Below are positions 11,164 through 22,230 of a stretch of DNA of 64,000 nt, in pieces; within the stretch, counting starts at the first letter, position 1; the number at the start of each line of letters is the position of its first letter. Location of the stretch: the NCBI GenBank assembly GCA_039090855.1, contig CM077023.1, positions 85,287,127-85,351,126 on the forward strand. Reading direction: 5' to 3'. The stretch comes from Macrothele yani (taxonomy: Eukaryota; Arthropoda; Arachnida; Araneae; Macrothelidae). The notes under the pieces are model-generated. The model saw nothing but the letters and a program-made list of their open reading frames with translations, did no database searches and was not told where the DNA came from. A program made the position numbers and the translations under genes.

Positions 11164-12384
11164 CACTGAGGAGCAATTAAATTAGAGATACCTGTCTAGT
11201 AACGTGTTGCACCACCTTTCGCCCTGATGACGGCGGCGATTCGTCTTGATATTGACTCGACAAGACACCGGAAGCGTTGGGAAGCCATACGGATCCACGA
11301 CCCCTGAAATAGCTCCCACAGTTCACGAAGATTCGATGGAGGGGGGGGCAGAGCCTCGAACATCTCTCTCGATGGCATCCCACATGTGCTCGATGGGATT
11401 GAGGTCAGGTGACCTAGCTGGCCAAGAAAGCAAGGTCACGTCGGTGGAGTGTTCATCCAACCATTCGGATACAATTCGGGAGCGATGGCACGGTGCATTG
11501 TCTTGTTGCAGGATGAGGTCCCCAGTGGGATGTTGAAGACGCACAAATGAGAGCAAATGGTCGTCCAGGATATCCCGGTAACGCTGACCTGTGAGGGACG
11601 ATGTCCCACGTACCAGGGGTCCCATTTCAGTCCACCTAAACAGTCCCCAGACGAGAATGCCATCCCCACCAGCTTGAAGAGTACCCTGCTGGCAAGAAGG
11701 ATCCATCGCTTCATGTGGTTTACGCCGTACTCGTATCCTGCCATTCGCATGTACCAACGTGAATCTCGAGTCATCAGTCCAGGAAACATTTTTCCACATG
11801 TCTAGGGTCCAGTGGCGATGTTCCCGCGCCCATGCTAATCTTTGCACCCTGTGATGTGCGGTCAGCAGCGGTACCCTCATGGGACGACGGCTTCTGTACC
11901 CCATAGCGAAGAGATGGTTCTGGATAGTGTGGCTGCTTACACGTTTTTGTGCACCAGCGTTAAATTGCAGAGTGATTTCTTGCACTGTGGCTCGTCTATC
12001 CGTTGTTACAATGCGAGCTACCCGACGATGACCCCGCTCATCCACACGCTGTTGTCCACGGTAGTTGGCCCTTGCAGGGATGGTTTTACCGGATTCGATG
12101 TACTCACGGTGCACCTGTGACACTGTGGCTCGTGAAAATCCCAGTGCCTGCACGACTTCCGAGATGGAGTGGCCCATTCGTCGGGCCCCGACAATTTGCC
12201 CACGATCAAATGTGCTTAGATCCTTCGTCTTACCCATACTGCGTCCGACTCTTACTGATTACCATCGCATCACTCCTTATATTGTCGGATCGCTGCATAC
12301 GTCATGTCGTTTCCGTTTACAGGGCCGCCCACAGCGCCACATTTGCATAACGCCAGCTGTCTCTAATTCAATTGCTCTTCAGTG
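11164..12384 (-). mobile_element. Tc1-like DNA transposon, nearly intact
   Basis: About 1.22 kb, bounded by inverted repeats of about 31 bp: CACTGAGGAGCAATTAAATT at 11164 and the complement of CACTGAAGAGCAATTGAATT ending at 12384. The expected TA target duplication is present on the right (12385-12386). The left neighbour reads CA, probably a mutated TA. The single transposase gene runs on minus and is broken only once (see 11196-12237). Size, TIR pattern and TA target fit Tc1/mariner. Confidence 0.93.
11196..12237 (-). pseudogene. Tc1-like transposase, one frameshift
   Basis: The protein begins MGKTKDLSTFDRGQIVGARR and would be about 346 residues. An N-terminal paired-like helix-turn-helix pair (about residues 8-110) binds the TIRs. 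The DDE catalytic domain follows, with first Asp in WTDDSRF, second Asp in LQQDNAPCHRS and Glu in SPDLNPIEHMWD. There are 36 residues between the second Asp and the Glu. The frame that starts at 12237 runs into a stop at 11323. The missing C terminus (NLRELWELF...SISRRIAAVIRAKGG) continues in the neighbouring frame down to 11196. The shift lies in a run of eight G on plus (11341-11348), so it is either a one-base slippage mutation or a sequencing/assembly error. Cut-and-paste activity is known for the family. Activity of this copy is doubtful unless the run is miscalled. Confidence 0.92.
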
Positions 12385-12840
12385 TAAAGGAAAGAGAAAA
12401 AAAGGAAAACATTGAACAAAAAATGGCGACAAAAAGCTTCAGATCCTTCTCCCTCATTCAGAAATAATGTCATTTCCTAGAATGTAATATTTCGATGTGC
12501 TAAAGTCAAATCCGTATTCTATAAGGAAAACCGATGTAAAGCTTTCAGAATATATGGTTGTCTGTTCACTTACCAACTGCAAATACTGGAAGCACACTGA
12601 AAATTAGATGGCGACTTATTTGGAGATGTTTGGCTAATTATTTTCACCCAAATTTGAGTTAACGCTGTTTTTTGAACCGGTTGTTTAACATTGTGCACTT
12701 TTGGTGTTTTTTCAAAACGCAGAGCCTACTGAAACGCAGTAGGCAGAGCCTACTGAAGATTCTTTAGGTGGAGAAATAAATTTACAGTGTCACAGATTTC
12801 GTAAATCTTTGATGCTACTAAGAATTTGCGGGAAAATAGT

Positions 12841-12951
12841 AAAATTCAATAAATGTAAAAAATTTAAATTCAATAAATGTAAAAAATTTAAATTCAATAA
12901 ATGTAAAAAATTTAAATTCAATAAATGTAAAAAATCTAAATTCAATAAATG
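12841..12951. repeat. 24-bp tandem repeat, about 4.6 units
   Basis: Units start AAATTCAATAAATGTAAAAA and are nearly identical. The last unit has a T-to-C change and then decays. Confidence 0.92.
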
Positions 12952-13390
12952 TTGAATCCTTTAACTGGCATTATTCGAACCCGCGTTGCTTTAAATCAAA
13001 TGAAATAAGAGTTTCAGGAACTCCCAATCTTGGTGAAGATTTCATATCCTTCTGGCGCTTTCTATCTTTTTCTTCACACTTGTACATCAGCATTGATAGT
13101 CACTGACCAAGGTTGTATTTTTTATAGCAACAGCGGTACCCTTGACCTTCCCCACCTCCACACTCAACATTCAATCAATGATCTTCGCACTCGCTTAACT
13201 GAGCGGTCCGATATGGCTAGGAGTTCAGTCCCATTGTACGGTGCTTTTACAAGATTTTATGCAGACAATTATTTTAAGTCTGTCTTCCTACAGAGATGGC
13301 CGTGTTCACTTTTAAGCCCCACAAAAGTTATTTATTTCGTTGAGCTCTTCATGACTCGTTTAGATGTAATTTGCTTAACTAGCCTTTATT

Positions 13391-13578
13391 TGGGGGAGGG
13401 GGGGTAACGAGCACCGTGAACAACTCTAAGTTCTTAGTTCCCCCATCCCTAATTTAGAGCCACTGGTTCCAAGAAAGGAAGAACGCCAAACCCATGCTTC
13501 ATCAGGGACTGAAACCTGAACTCAACTCGACGACTAGCCAGAAACTTACGCTTCTGTCCACTCAGCCACAAGGGTGGC
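13391..13578 (-). mobile_element. SINE1 copy, diverged
   Basis: The 3' end GGTAACGAGCACCGTGAACA is preceded by a G run. The body and a tRNA-like head ending near GGGTGGC (13578) are recognisable. There is an internal deletion of about 15 bp. Confidence 0.75.
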
Positions 13579-13944
13579 TAACTAGTCTTTGTGCAGCATT
13601 CTTCCTAAACAGTTTCAGATGGAATTTTTATTCCGATTTTTAGATACACATTAAAAGCGTTAAAAATTGCTCAGACTTTAGACAATCAAACAAAGAAATT
13701 CTTCCTGAAAGGAAATCAATCAAATAATGTATTAGTGTACAATTTAGGAATGCGTTTAACTGAAATTTTAAATTTTTTTTAAGAAAAGTTTTGAAAGGAG
13801 GAAGTGAAGTGAGGTTTGATTTCCCGTTGATCGTGTGAAATGGGCTCGATTTAAATTTGAAATCTGTCAAAAAGACTTGATGTGGATAATACCCGAATCG
13901 GTTGAGTTAAAACGTTGGAATTTCATATTCAAAACATTATAACG

Positions 13945-14085
13945 CAGTAAATTTCGCCGTCATTTTTGACAACGCCGGGCATCGAACCCGAGTCCTCTCA
14001 ATTCGGAATAAGCCGCTCTACCAACTGAGCTACGCAAACGTATATTGTCGCTGCTATCTGCCTTTATCTGATGTGCGTCCTGCGG
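13945..14085 (-). mobile_element. tRNA-like sequence, divergent relative of the TRIM LTR
   Basis: On minus, GCGTAGCTCAGTTGGTAGAG (A box, D arm) is followed by ACTCGGGTTCGATGCCCGG, a canonical-looking T arm and B box. The sequence before it (GCAGCGACAATATACG) resembles the segment before the tRNA-like part of the 150-bp LTR (GCAGCGATACATTCCG), and the sequence after it also resembles the LTR end. The anticodon arm and acceptor stem do not pair well, so it is not a functional tRNA gene. I read it as an older LTR of the same or a sister family. An independent tRNA-like SINE is the alternative. Confidence 0.55.
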
Positions 14086-14103
14086 GGCAGATAAACTCGA
14101 CCA

Positions 14104-14278
14104 TCGGGATGGCCGAGTGGTCTGAGGAGCAGGCATCTGACCATTCGTCTGAGAAGGGCCAGGGTTCCAGCCCCAGATGTCTGTCTGATGGCGCTAGCTC
14201 TCCCCTTCCTTGGAACTAATGGCCCTAAATTAGATTTATATCCCTTAGAGTTATAATGTCAGTGGTGGCCGTTAAATC
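14104..14278 (+). mobile_element. SINE1 copy
   Basis: A-box region GATGGCCGAGTGGTCTGAGG, B box GGGTTCCAGCCCC, and the family body ending GGTGGCCGTTAAATC. It sits head-to-tail 10 bp before another SINE1. Confidence 0.85.
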
Positions 14279-14287
14279 TTGAAACGC

Positions 14288-14479
14288 CACTTCGTTGGCC
14301 CAGGGGTCTAAGAGCCGGCTTGTGACCATTCGTCCGAGAAGGGGCCGGGTTCAAATCCCGGTGGGCCATGTATGTCTTACGGCACTGGCTTTCTCCCTTC
14401 CTTAGAACCAGTCATCCTGAATTAGAGACAGGCGACTGCTTATATCCCATCGAGTGGCTCACGGTGGTCATTAAACCTG
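14288..14479 (+). mobile_element. SINE1 copy, near full length
   Basis: B box GGGTTCAAATCCC is well kept. The body ends GCTCACGGTGGTCATTAAAC, followed by an A-rich tail. It is in tandem with the copy at 14104-14278. Confidence 0.88.
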
Positions 14480-15050
14480 TAATAAAAACAAAACGTGAAA
14501 CAAACAAAAAGAGAAAAACTTATTTTTTCAACCAACTTTCGCACATCGTACTTTTTGAAGAATTAAAAATACCGCGATGATAAGCACTGCGAATGACAAT
14601 TTGGAATGTCTAGAATATATCGTGAATTTTATTTTTGTTTTTTCTCGCTCTTTACGCAATCGAAACAAATTTAAAACGGATTTATATAACAATTTCTTTG
14701 ACATGCTTAGCGATCTATAAAACCTTTGTCAGTGATTCGCGAACCCAGAATTCGGACAAAACTTTTGGGCCAAGCAACATGAAACAGTGGTGCAATAAGT
14801 TTAAAGAGTCTGGCAATATTTAGAAAGGTGTCAGCAGGATGCTCGGTAGTTTCTCGGCTCACTGTTTGCGGGGAAGTCCGGAAAATATGGCGGTAAAAAG
14901 TGACAAAAAAAAAAAAAAAAAAAAAACTTGTAATTTGCAAATCGAACTTGACGGTATACAAACTGCACATTTCAAACTGTCATATACGATATTTGCTACT
15001 GATGCAATTTTAATTTTAACAGTAAATATTTGCCTCTGGAATATCAGCGT

Positions 15051-15238
15051 CATCTCGTTGGCCGAGTAGTCCGAGGCGCTGGCTTCCGGCCATTCGTTTG
15101 AGATGGTCCCGGATAAGGTATATGTGGTGTGCTTGTCCAATAGCTCTGCCCCTCTCCCTTCCCTGGAACCAGTGGCCCTGAATTAGGAACGGGTGACTGC
15201 TTACAGCCCCACGAGTTGCTTATGATTGTCGTTAAAAA
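15051..15238 (+). mobile_element. SINE1 copy, diverged
   Basis: Head TTGGCCGAGTAGTCCGAGGC, body CCCTTCCCTGGAACCAGTGG, and end GATTGTCGTTAAAAATC. The B box is mutated. Confidence 0.78.
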
Positions 15239-15344
15239 TCCATCCCCAAAAGTATCTAATAACTTTTAACCAGAAGTCTCTGTAACATGCCTTATCTACA
15301 ATAGCATTTGAATCATTTGAATAATCTATTGAAACTGAACTTTA

Positions 15345-15890
15345 CACTGCGAAAAGTGTCCTGAATTTCACAAGCCATATTCTGTGATTCACTTTGTGAA
15401 TTAAAGGAGTTTATTCCTGATTCAACCTTTTCCGTGAAATAACGAGAAAATCTTGAATCTCAAGGATTTCTCATACGTAAATTGGCAGAAACACCCCTTT
15501 TCATCTTTCTCCGGTTAATAGTAAAACATTGCTGTTTTTAAGAGGTGTTATTGGAAAACCCTGAATTTCAGGGAAACTGAATTTTTAGGAAAAAAAACCT
15601 CCCTGTTTCTGTCTCCATATGACGGAAAATTATCGGTAATGAGAGCGTTTCGGTGGGAAACCTGAATTTTAAAAGGTTTGATTAACTATTAAATTTCAAT
15701 TCGGTTTTGCCGAATCACTCATAATCCACACAATCGGAAGTTGTAACCGCGAAGGCTCTGCGTACACATTTGTCGCGGCAACCAACACTCGTACCCTCCT
15801 CAGTTAGCGGCTCTAATTTTTGTGAAGAGACCGTATACTGTGGATAACACACCGCATGATATTAAGGTTATTTTGTCAACGGATATTTTT
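15345..15890 (+). mobile_element. partial copy of the CACTGT TIR element
   Basis: Starts TA-CACTGCGAAAA and follows the left half of the elements at 37185-38475 and 59475-60553. Shared blocks are the TTTCACRAGCC start, the repeated TTCCGTGAAAT motifs, the GTATGACG-type stretch, and TACTGTGGATAACACACCGC. I see no right TIR or tRNA-like module, so the copy is truncated. Confidence 0.7.
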
Positions 15891-16028
15891 CCTTCCCATT
15901 TGGTTGGCCTGGTATTGGTTTGTGTTACGCAGAAAGAAACCGATTAACTGTAGTGTCGTACAGATGACTGAGTGTATGACGTCTCTGTGTCATGGTGTTG
16001 CCGCGACGAATGTGTAAGAACTCAAAAA

Positions 16029-16099
16029 TTATTTTCTGTAAGAATTTATTATTATTTTTAAACCTATTAAAAATAATAATAAATTCTTACAGAAAATAA
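16029..16099. repeat. perfect hairpin, 32-nt arms
   Basis: 16029-16060 and 16068-16099 are exact reverse complements around a 7-nt loop (AACCTAT). The arms are AT-rich with an ATT triplet run, so slippage may have contributed. Confidence 0.95.
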
Positions 16100-16357
16100 A
16101 ACAACTAATTAACCAGTATTCGTAGTAAAAACATTTCATCACCACTGTGACTCCATCCCCCTGCTTTTGTATCTTAAACATCAGCGATCACGAAGCGCTT
16201 AGCTGGCTCAGTCAATAGCGTTTCATACTTGCGTTCAAACCCTCGCGAGCTAAAACCCCACACCAGTGGCTAGAGTTTTTGGAAACTCGAGAAAAATCTG
16301 TATAAGAACGCGCGGGAATACCTGGAATGAAATTTCGGTATAAATTAATGACAACGG

Positions 16358-16362
<5 letters not shown>

Positions 16363-16396
<34 letters not shown>

Positions 16397-16604
16397 ATTG
16401 GAGGTTTAACGACCACCGTGAGCAACTCAATGGGCTATAAGCAGTCGCCCGTCCCTATTTTAGGGTCACTGGTTCCAGGGAAGGGAGAGAGCCAGTGCCG
16501 TAAGTCAAACACAACATCCATGCCTGACTGGGATTCGAACCCAGACCCCTTACGGACGAATGATCAGAGGCCAGCGCCTTAGACCACTGCGCCACCGGGG
16601 CGGC
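16363..16604 (-). mobile_element. SINE1, reference copy with 33-nt tail and TSD
   Basis: This is the best template for the family. On minus it starts GCCGCCCCGGTGGCGCAGTG. A tRNA-like head follows, with an A box (GGCGCAGTGG) and a B box (GGGTTCGAATCCC). After it comes a body of about 130 bp (CTCTCCCTTCCCTGGAACCA, CTGCTTATAGCCCATTGAGT) that ends GGTGGTCGTTAAACCTC and then a 33-nt poly(A), seen as T at 16363-16395. AACGGGAAAC at 16353-16362 is repeated at 16606-16615, a direct target-site duplication. tRNA-derived SINEs are transcribed by RNA polymerase III and copied by a LINE partner. The long tail and intact duplication point to recent insertion. Short open frames through it are not genes. 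Confidence 0.95.
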
Positions 16605-16865
16605 AAACGGGAAACTTATCAAAATACTGAATGTTCCCGTTGCTAGAAATGGAAACATCAGGTCGTATGAATTCGCAACACGTGTTTTTTAGTGTAGAAA
16701 CTTTCAATGAAGTACTGCTAACACTTCAAGATAAAAAATGAAAAATAAAGCGCGATCAGTTCCAAAACCGTGCAGTAGAAGTTATTATTCCCAATAGTGT
16801 TTAAGATGATACATGGAAATATTTTTAAAGGCGCACAATTTAAGATAACTTTGTATGGAATAATA

Positions 16866-17053
16866 GGAGCAATGGTGCAGTGGTCTAAGCTCTGGCTGCC
16901 GATCATTCGTCCGAGATGGGTCGGGTTCGAATCTTGGTGATGTGTTTGTCTTACAGCACTAGCTCTCTCTCTTCTCCGGAGCTGGTGGCCCTAAATTAGA
17001 GACGGGTGACTGCTTACAGCCCATCGAGTTGCTCACGGTAGTCATTAAAACCC
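16866..17053 (+). mobile_element. SINE1 copy
   Basis: A box in AATGGTGCAGTGGTCTAAGC, B box GGGTTCGAATCTT, full body, end GGTAGTCATTAAAACCCC. Confidence 0.88.
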
Positions 17054-17465
17054 CAACTAATAAAACGGAAGCTCATTATGAAGCTGAGTAGGCATAAGAA
17101 AAAGCATTTGATCAAATACTTTTTTTATAATCATCTACAGGATATGTGTACACAAAATCCTTCCAAATCGTGAAGTGAGCCTCCTTTCGTGAGGGGTACA
17201 TGCACAGAAAGGGAAGCAAACGTTCAATGTAATTTTTCTAGTGATAAAAACATTGGTCGAAAAAGCACCGAGACTTCTAAAATTCACGTGCAGTCTGTCA
17301 ACTGACAGCACGGAACATAAGACCATTGACATCTTGAAACAGATTGTATCTTTATAATTGTTAACGGCGTAGAAAGCAGTGCTGTATTTAACAAACACTT
17401 GTTTCAAGTTAATGGAATTTATTTCACACTTTCATGGGTTGTTTAATACCATATATTGTTTGTTG

Positions 17466-17680
17466 GGATGGGGGCGGGGGAATTACGACCACTATGAGCG
17501 TCCCTAAGGGCAATAGTCAGTCGCCCGTCCCTAATTTGGGGCTGCTGGCTCTAAGGAGGGAGCAGAACCAGCGCCATCCTAAGGGAGCCCCGCCCACGCC
17601 CTGTCCGGTACTCGAGCCAGTGCCTAGCTCAGACGATTGATCCGAAGTCCGCGCTTGGGACCACTTAACCACCGGAGCGG
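17466..17680 (-). mobile_element. SINE1 copy, diverged
   Basis: 3' end AATTACGACCACTATGAGCG next to a G-rich run. The tRNA-like head ends near ACCACCGGAGCGG. Confidence 0.8.
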
Positions 17681-17689
17681 TTAATGTTA

Positions 17690-18757
17690 ATTCTCCTGTC
17701 CCGATTCTTTTTTGGGATAATAAAAATGCTGGCTCGGTTAACACTTTTGACTTTAGTCGAAATACTTCGTAACCATTTCGTAAATAAAATAAAGAAAAGA
17801 AATACAAGGCGTACCCCTAGGCAGGTGGAGGCCCATGTTACATCTTGTATACGCTGTCAGGGCACACACAGTTATCATCTGGCTTTTGTACATCAATATA
17901 CGGAAAACAAAAGCTGAAAGAACATTCGACAATTCAAAGCTGAAATTATGAACAGGCTAGGACCTAGAGTGTGATAGAAAAAAACAACAACAACTGGATA
18001 ATCAAAGAGCATTGCCATTTTAATTAAGCAAATCAGCTCAAATACAGGGTTTTCTGTATCGTTGAAGTACTTAATTTGGTTCATGTGTGCAACATTTGCA
18101 ACTATAATTTTTTGTGGTTCTTCTGTATGGAAATATTAACATTTTGCGCTGGTGCCCGTCGTATTTGGCAAATTAAGTGCTACTGGTACTAAGGAAGGGT
18201 GAGAACCGGATTATAGAATCAACATTCTATCCGTGCCATATGCGATTCAGATCCATCCTCGCCCAGATGGTTTGCACGTATACAACTCCGGAACTTTTCA
18301 GAAGATAGCTTTGATGGTAGAAGGGCAGATATAGTCGTGAACTGGCAGGTTTGCTGTGAACAATGCCTTTTCACAAAATTTAGCGGTTGTTTATATTTTT
18401 TTCTGGCTACTAAAAATTCATGACAGACCACTTAGCATGGAATGTAGCTGACGGAAAGGTGCGGTTCTTCGTAAAATTTAAGATGTTATCACACGGTATC
18501 GTTGAAACAAAAGAGCTGGTTAGATTTAGTGTAAATACCACGAAAATAATAGTCAGTTGTGATAATTTGTTTCAGCACGTCACTTCGAAAATCCTTACGA
18601 TTTGTTCATTACGGTACTGTCCCAAAATATTTCAATAGAATTGGAGATATTGGACTTTTTGTACAATGAAGTAGCATTTGAAATATGTTCTGCATGTTAC
18701 TAGCAAAATTCGAGACGTTTCGCATCTAGTGTGTACTATTTTAGTTACGCTACAGTT
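17690..18757. other. no gene recognised
   Basis: A weak SINE1-like trace is visible at about 18150-18270 (AATTAAGTGCTACTGGTACT). Otherwise this is AT-rich unique sequence. Confidence 0.45.
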
Positions 18758-18765
18758 ATTAGTAC

Positions 18766-19539
18766 CAGAGTTGGAAACGGGTCAAAAATTTTGGACCTGC
18801 ACCCGACCCGGATCTGTAACTGACCCGGACCCGACCCGGACAAATTTGCTTTGAACTATAATATATATACAGGGCGTTCAAAAAGTCTCTCCGCAGTGGG
18901 TATCTTAGGTTATATGGAAATCAAACAGATGTTTTATAGGAACGTATAATTTTCTCACTTACTTAGAGGAAGTATTGAAACTGTCGTCCTTAATTTGCAA
19001 AACATAACCTAACTTTTTTACACATGTTTTTAAACACATTTGCGAGAGTAAAAAAGTCCCTGCGCAGTAATATTAAGGTTGTTACACCTTATTTTGATGG
19101 CGATACAGTCACATTTTTAGAATTAAGCTACTTGCTGTATATTTAATTTCAGTTTTTGCTGTTTTCTTGATAGCATACCAAGCTTCAGAATATGTTTCTC
19201 GACAACACCAATTTTCACAAGTTTATGATGAGTTGAAAGTTTCCAAAATGTATATGTTGTTTTCATCATTGCCCCTCAGAAAGAAGGGACACTTTTCCTT
19301 CTAAGGATACTGTTCCTTCATATTGCATGACAAATCATTTTTCAGTCCGCGGGCACCAGTTTCTAGTACAGAATACCACAACGCGCATTTAAAAAAAATA
19401 AAAAATAAAATAAAATTTGCTTTTCAAAACAAAACGGAAATGAAACCGGGTCGAAATTGGGTCTGGAACACCTTGACCCGACCCGTTTGACCCGGTAGAA
19501 ATTGTCGGCCCGTTGATCCGTGACCCGTTTCCATCTCTG
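18766..19539. mobile_element. hAT-type non-autonomous element
   Basis: 774 bp. The left end CAGAGTTGGAAACGGGTCA and the complement of the right end CAGAGATGGAAACGGGTCA form 19-bp TIRs with one mismatch. The flanking 8-mers ATTAGTAC (18758-18765) and ATCAGTAC (19540-19547) agree at 7 of 8 positions. CAGAG-type ends and 8-bp duplications are hAT features. Both subterminal regions carry many ACCCG/GGGTC motifs, possible transposase-binding sites. No transposase is encoded. Inside, AAAAAGTCTCTCCGCAGTG (about 18878) and AAAAAGTCCCTGCGCAGTA (about 19052) form a direct repeat that may belong to a nested element. Confidence 0.85.
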
Positions 19540-19547
19540 ATCAGTAC

Positions 19548-21426
19548 TACGATGAGTAGTTTTCAATTCAAGCAGTCTCTGAATCAAAAATGGTGTTCAT
19601 AAACTAGATCAACAGGTTAGGATCGCAAAAATGATTCTGTTGGACACTTATAGAAATACTAGGATTAGGGCAAGTTGATTTTCTATTCTTTTGGGCAATA
19701 AGCACTTTTCTGATATAATACTAGTTAGAATTTCCATTTTACCCCCTCCCCTCTCTCTTTCTGAAATTCTCCTTTCATTACCCGGTGGACATGTCCATAA
19801 ACTATTCCAACCTAACATTATCTACATTTATTATTCAGCTGTAACTTCTAATGTTCATGTAACTAGTTACAGGGACAGGAAAAAGGGTCACGTGACTTTA
19901 AAACACCTTGAAAACACAAGCATGAAGTAACCAAAATGCAAATGTTTTATAGGCACTCTGAATTTGTCTTTCGGAGAGGATGAGCGAGCTTGTACTATGA
20001 TACTTCCATCATTAAGACGCAAGTCGTGCTAAAAGCATTTCTTCGTTTTCTTTTCTTTCTGTCTTGTTTTTATTTTGTTAAAAGGACACAGAATTGATCG
20101 GATATCGATTTTCCAAACAGCAGGGTCTTCTTCACGGGCGTGGTTGGCTATATCAGTAGCGTGCTAATGTCGCGTGCCGGAGGTCTGCACGTGTGTTTGT
20201 ATCGAGTTGGTAGATGGTTTCAAACGTGTTCATCTGAAACCTTCCAGAGAAGACGATACGTCACTGATCACGTGACCTTAGATAACTTTTGTTGAATAAA
20301 TAGCATTTTTGATCACAAAAAAAGATTGTTTTCCCACCTGAAAGCTCAATATCTTGCACCTGCAAGCAATATTTATTTTTCATGATTAACTAGAACAGAT
20401 ATTAGAATTTGTTTTTAAATATATATTTTTTACAAACAGATAGAAATTTTCGTTCCATTTTAATTATTATGAGCAATTTTTTTTTACATTTTTAGGGCTC
20501 CCCGATTAGTGATAAAGCTAGCGGATGGGATCATATCATACGGGTGTATAGAGTAAGTGGAGTTTAAACTTATTGAATCTGGATAATATTGAAAAACAAT
20601 TTTTTTTTTGTCTTTTACTTAGTTGATCAGAATCACAATTGTGGTAAATATAAGGAACCTGTGGGTCAGGACAATTTTGTTGAAATTCTGTCTGTATTGA
20701 TTTGTCGATTTATAGGGAAAGAACTGATCCTTTACTTAGGGAAGTTTAAAGCGCATAGTTGTGGAAACTTAATACAGAAGATTATTATGAAATATAGATT
20801 CGTCCCAGACCGTTTTACCCAACTCTGTGCTGACTTTGGATATCGCTTAAATTTATATATATACATATAAATATACTTGTAGTCATGCCGAAAGCTATTT
20901 AGAATATTCTGATGACTTTTGCCAGACCTCATACATCAGTATTGAATTATTTAAGAGCAAAACATATTCTATTGACTGCTACGGTATTAAATTCGAGGTT
21001 ATAGATCTAGTGTGAACACAAGAAAATTATATTAAGTATAAATTCTGGTTCATTTATTCGTTACTTGGAAAATAATATTACCAGTTTTGCATTCAGTTGC
21101 CTTTCAGTTTTCATCTGGTATGTTTTAATCTCCGAACAATAACATGTTAGAATATGAAAACATTAGCTGATGAAAAATTGAAACGCATCTTTGTTAGCAG
21201 ATTTATTTTACACCCGAAACTTTTGTCTATCTGTCTCATATCCCCGATTTTTTGAGGTTAACTTCGATTGAGGGTCAGAATTTTTCTTTAAACAGTTTAT
21301 CAAATTATAAGAATTGATTATTCTTAAAGCTTGTTCATTATTTTTATATTTTTAGTAAGTAATGTTTTTCATCTTAACGTAATGCTGCCGTGATGATGTT
21401 TTTTTTTTTGTCTGTTTTTTTTTCTA
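19548..21426. other. 1.9 kb without a supported gene
   Basis: AT-rich. A tRNA-like trace near 20155-20240 is too weak to call. The frame at 20589-20870 (93 codons) contains no recognisable domain. Confidence 0.45.
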
Positions 21427-21592
21427 ACCATTCGTCTGAAATAGGCCAGGGTTCGAGTTCCGACGAAGCAGAGGGATGTGTTTCTCCCGTGGCACTGGCT
21501 CACTCCCTTTCCTGGAACAAATAAATGATCCTAAATTAGAAATGGACGACTGCATATAGCCCTCAACAATTATCATGGTGGTCGTTAAACCC
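21427..21592 (+). mobile_element. SINE1, 5'-truncated
   Basis: Starts inside the head at CCATTCGTCTGAAAT, so the A box is absent. It keeps GGGTTCGAGTTCC (B box), the body and end GGTGGTCGTTAAACCCC, then an A-rich tail. Confidence 0.88.
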
Positions 21593-22052
21593 CGAAACGA
21601 AAAAATAAAAAAATAAAAATTCCCTTTAGATTTTATATGATGCTTCATAGATAAATGCATGTTACTGGCTTAGGTAACCTACCAGGCATATATGTACATA
21701 CTGTTCAGTTTTTCCTTTAGTACTTTCTTTAAAGCTGACTGAAAAAATATTCCAACATTTTTGCATTTAATTGCGAGTAAAGAGATATTTTTTTCTTACT
21801 GTTAAAGACACAGCCACACGTTAAGTTGTTTTTTCGAAAGGACCTAAGGATTTTTTTCTGTAGTATATGAGAGAATCTTTTTGTTTTTGATTTTTCTGTT
21901 TCATGTGCTTGTCATGTTTTCCATTATTTCAATTTAGATTTGTTGCTTCATCTGTAGTTTTTTCAGAAGTAAATTTAGGAATGTGTTTTGCTAATTTTTT
22001 TTAGATGTGTCGTGTTGTTTTTGACTGCATACTAGGTAGCAATTTTGTAATG

Positions 22053-22230
22053 CCTCCCCGCTGTTGCAGGGGTCTAAGATGCATCCGGGTTCGAATCCCA
22101 AGTGAAGCATGGATTTTGTGCTTGTCTTACAGCACTGGCTGTCTCCTTTCTCTGGAACCAACCGCTCTAAATGAGGGACGAGCGGCTTTTTACAGCTTAT
22201 TCAGTTGCTCACGGTGGTCGCTAGACCCCC
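22053..22230 (+). mobile_element. SINE1 with deletion in the head
   Basis: GTTGCAGGGGTCTAAGATGC joins directly to CCGGGTTCGAATCCC, so the segment between the A and B boxes (about 30 bp) is deleted. Body and 3' end are present. Confidence 0.85.

Noticed and set aside
13975..14043. Functional tRNA gene on minus
   Set aside because: D and T arms look good, but the acceptor stem does not pair and the anticodon arm is irregular. It resembles the LTR family.
20155..20240. Possible tRNA-like sequence (GGCTATATCAGTAGCGTGCT)
   Set aside because: Only a vague A-box match and no convincing B box or cloverleaf.
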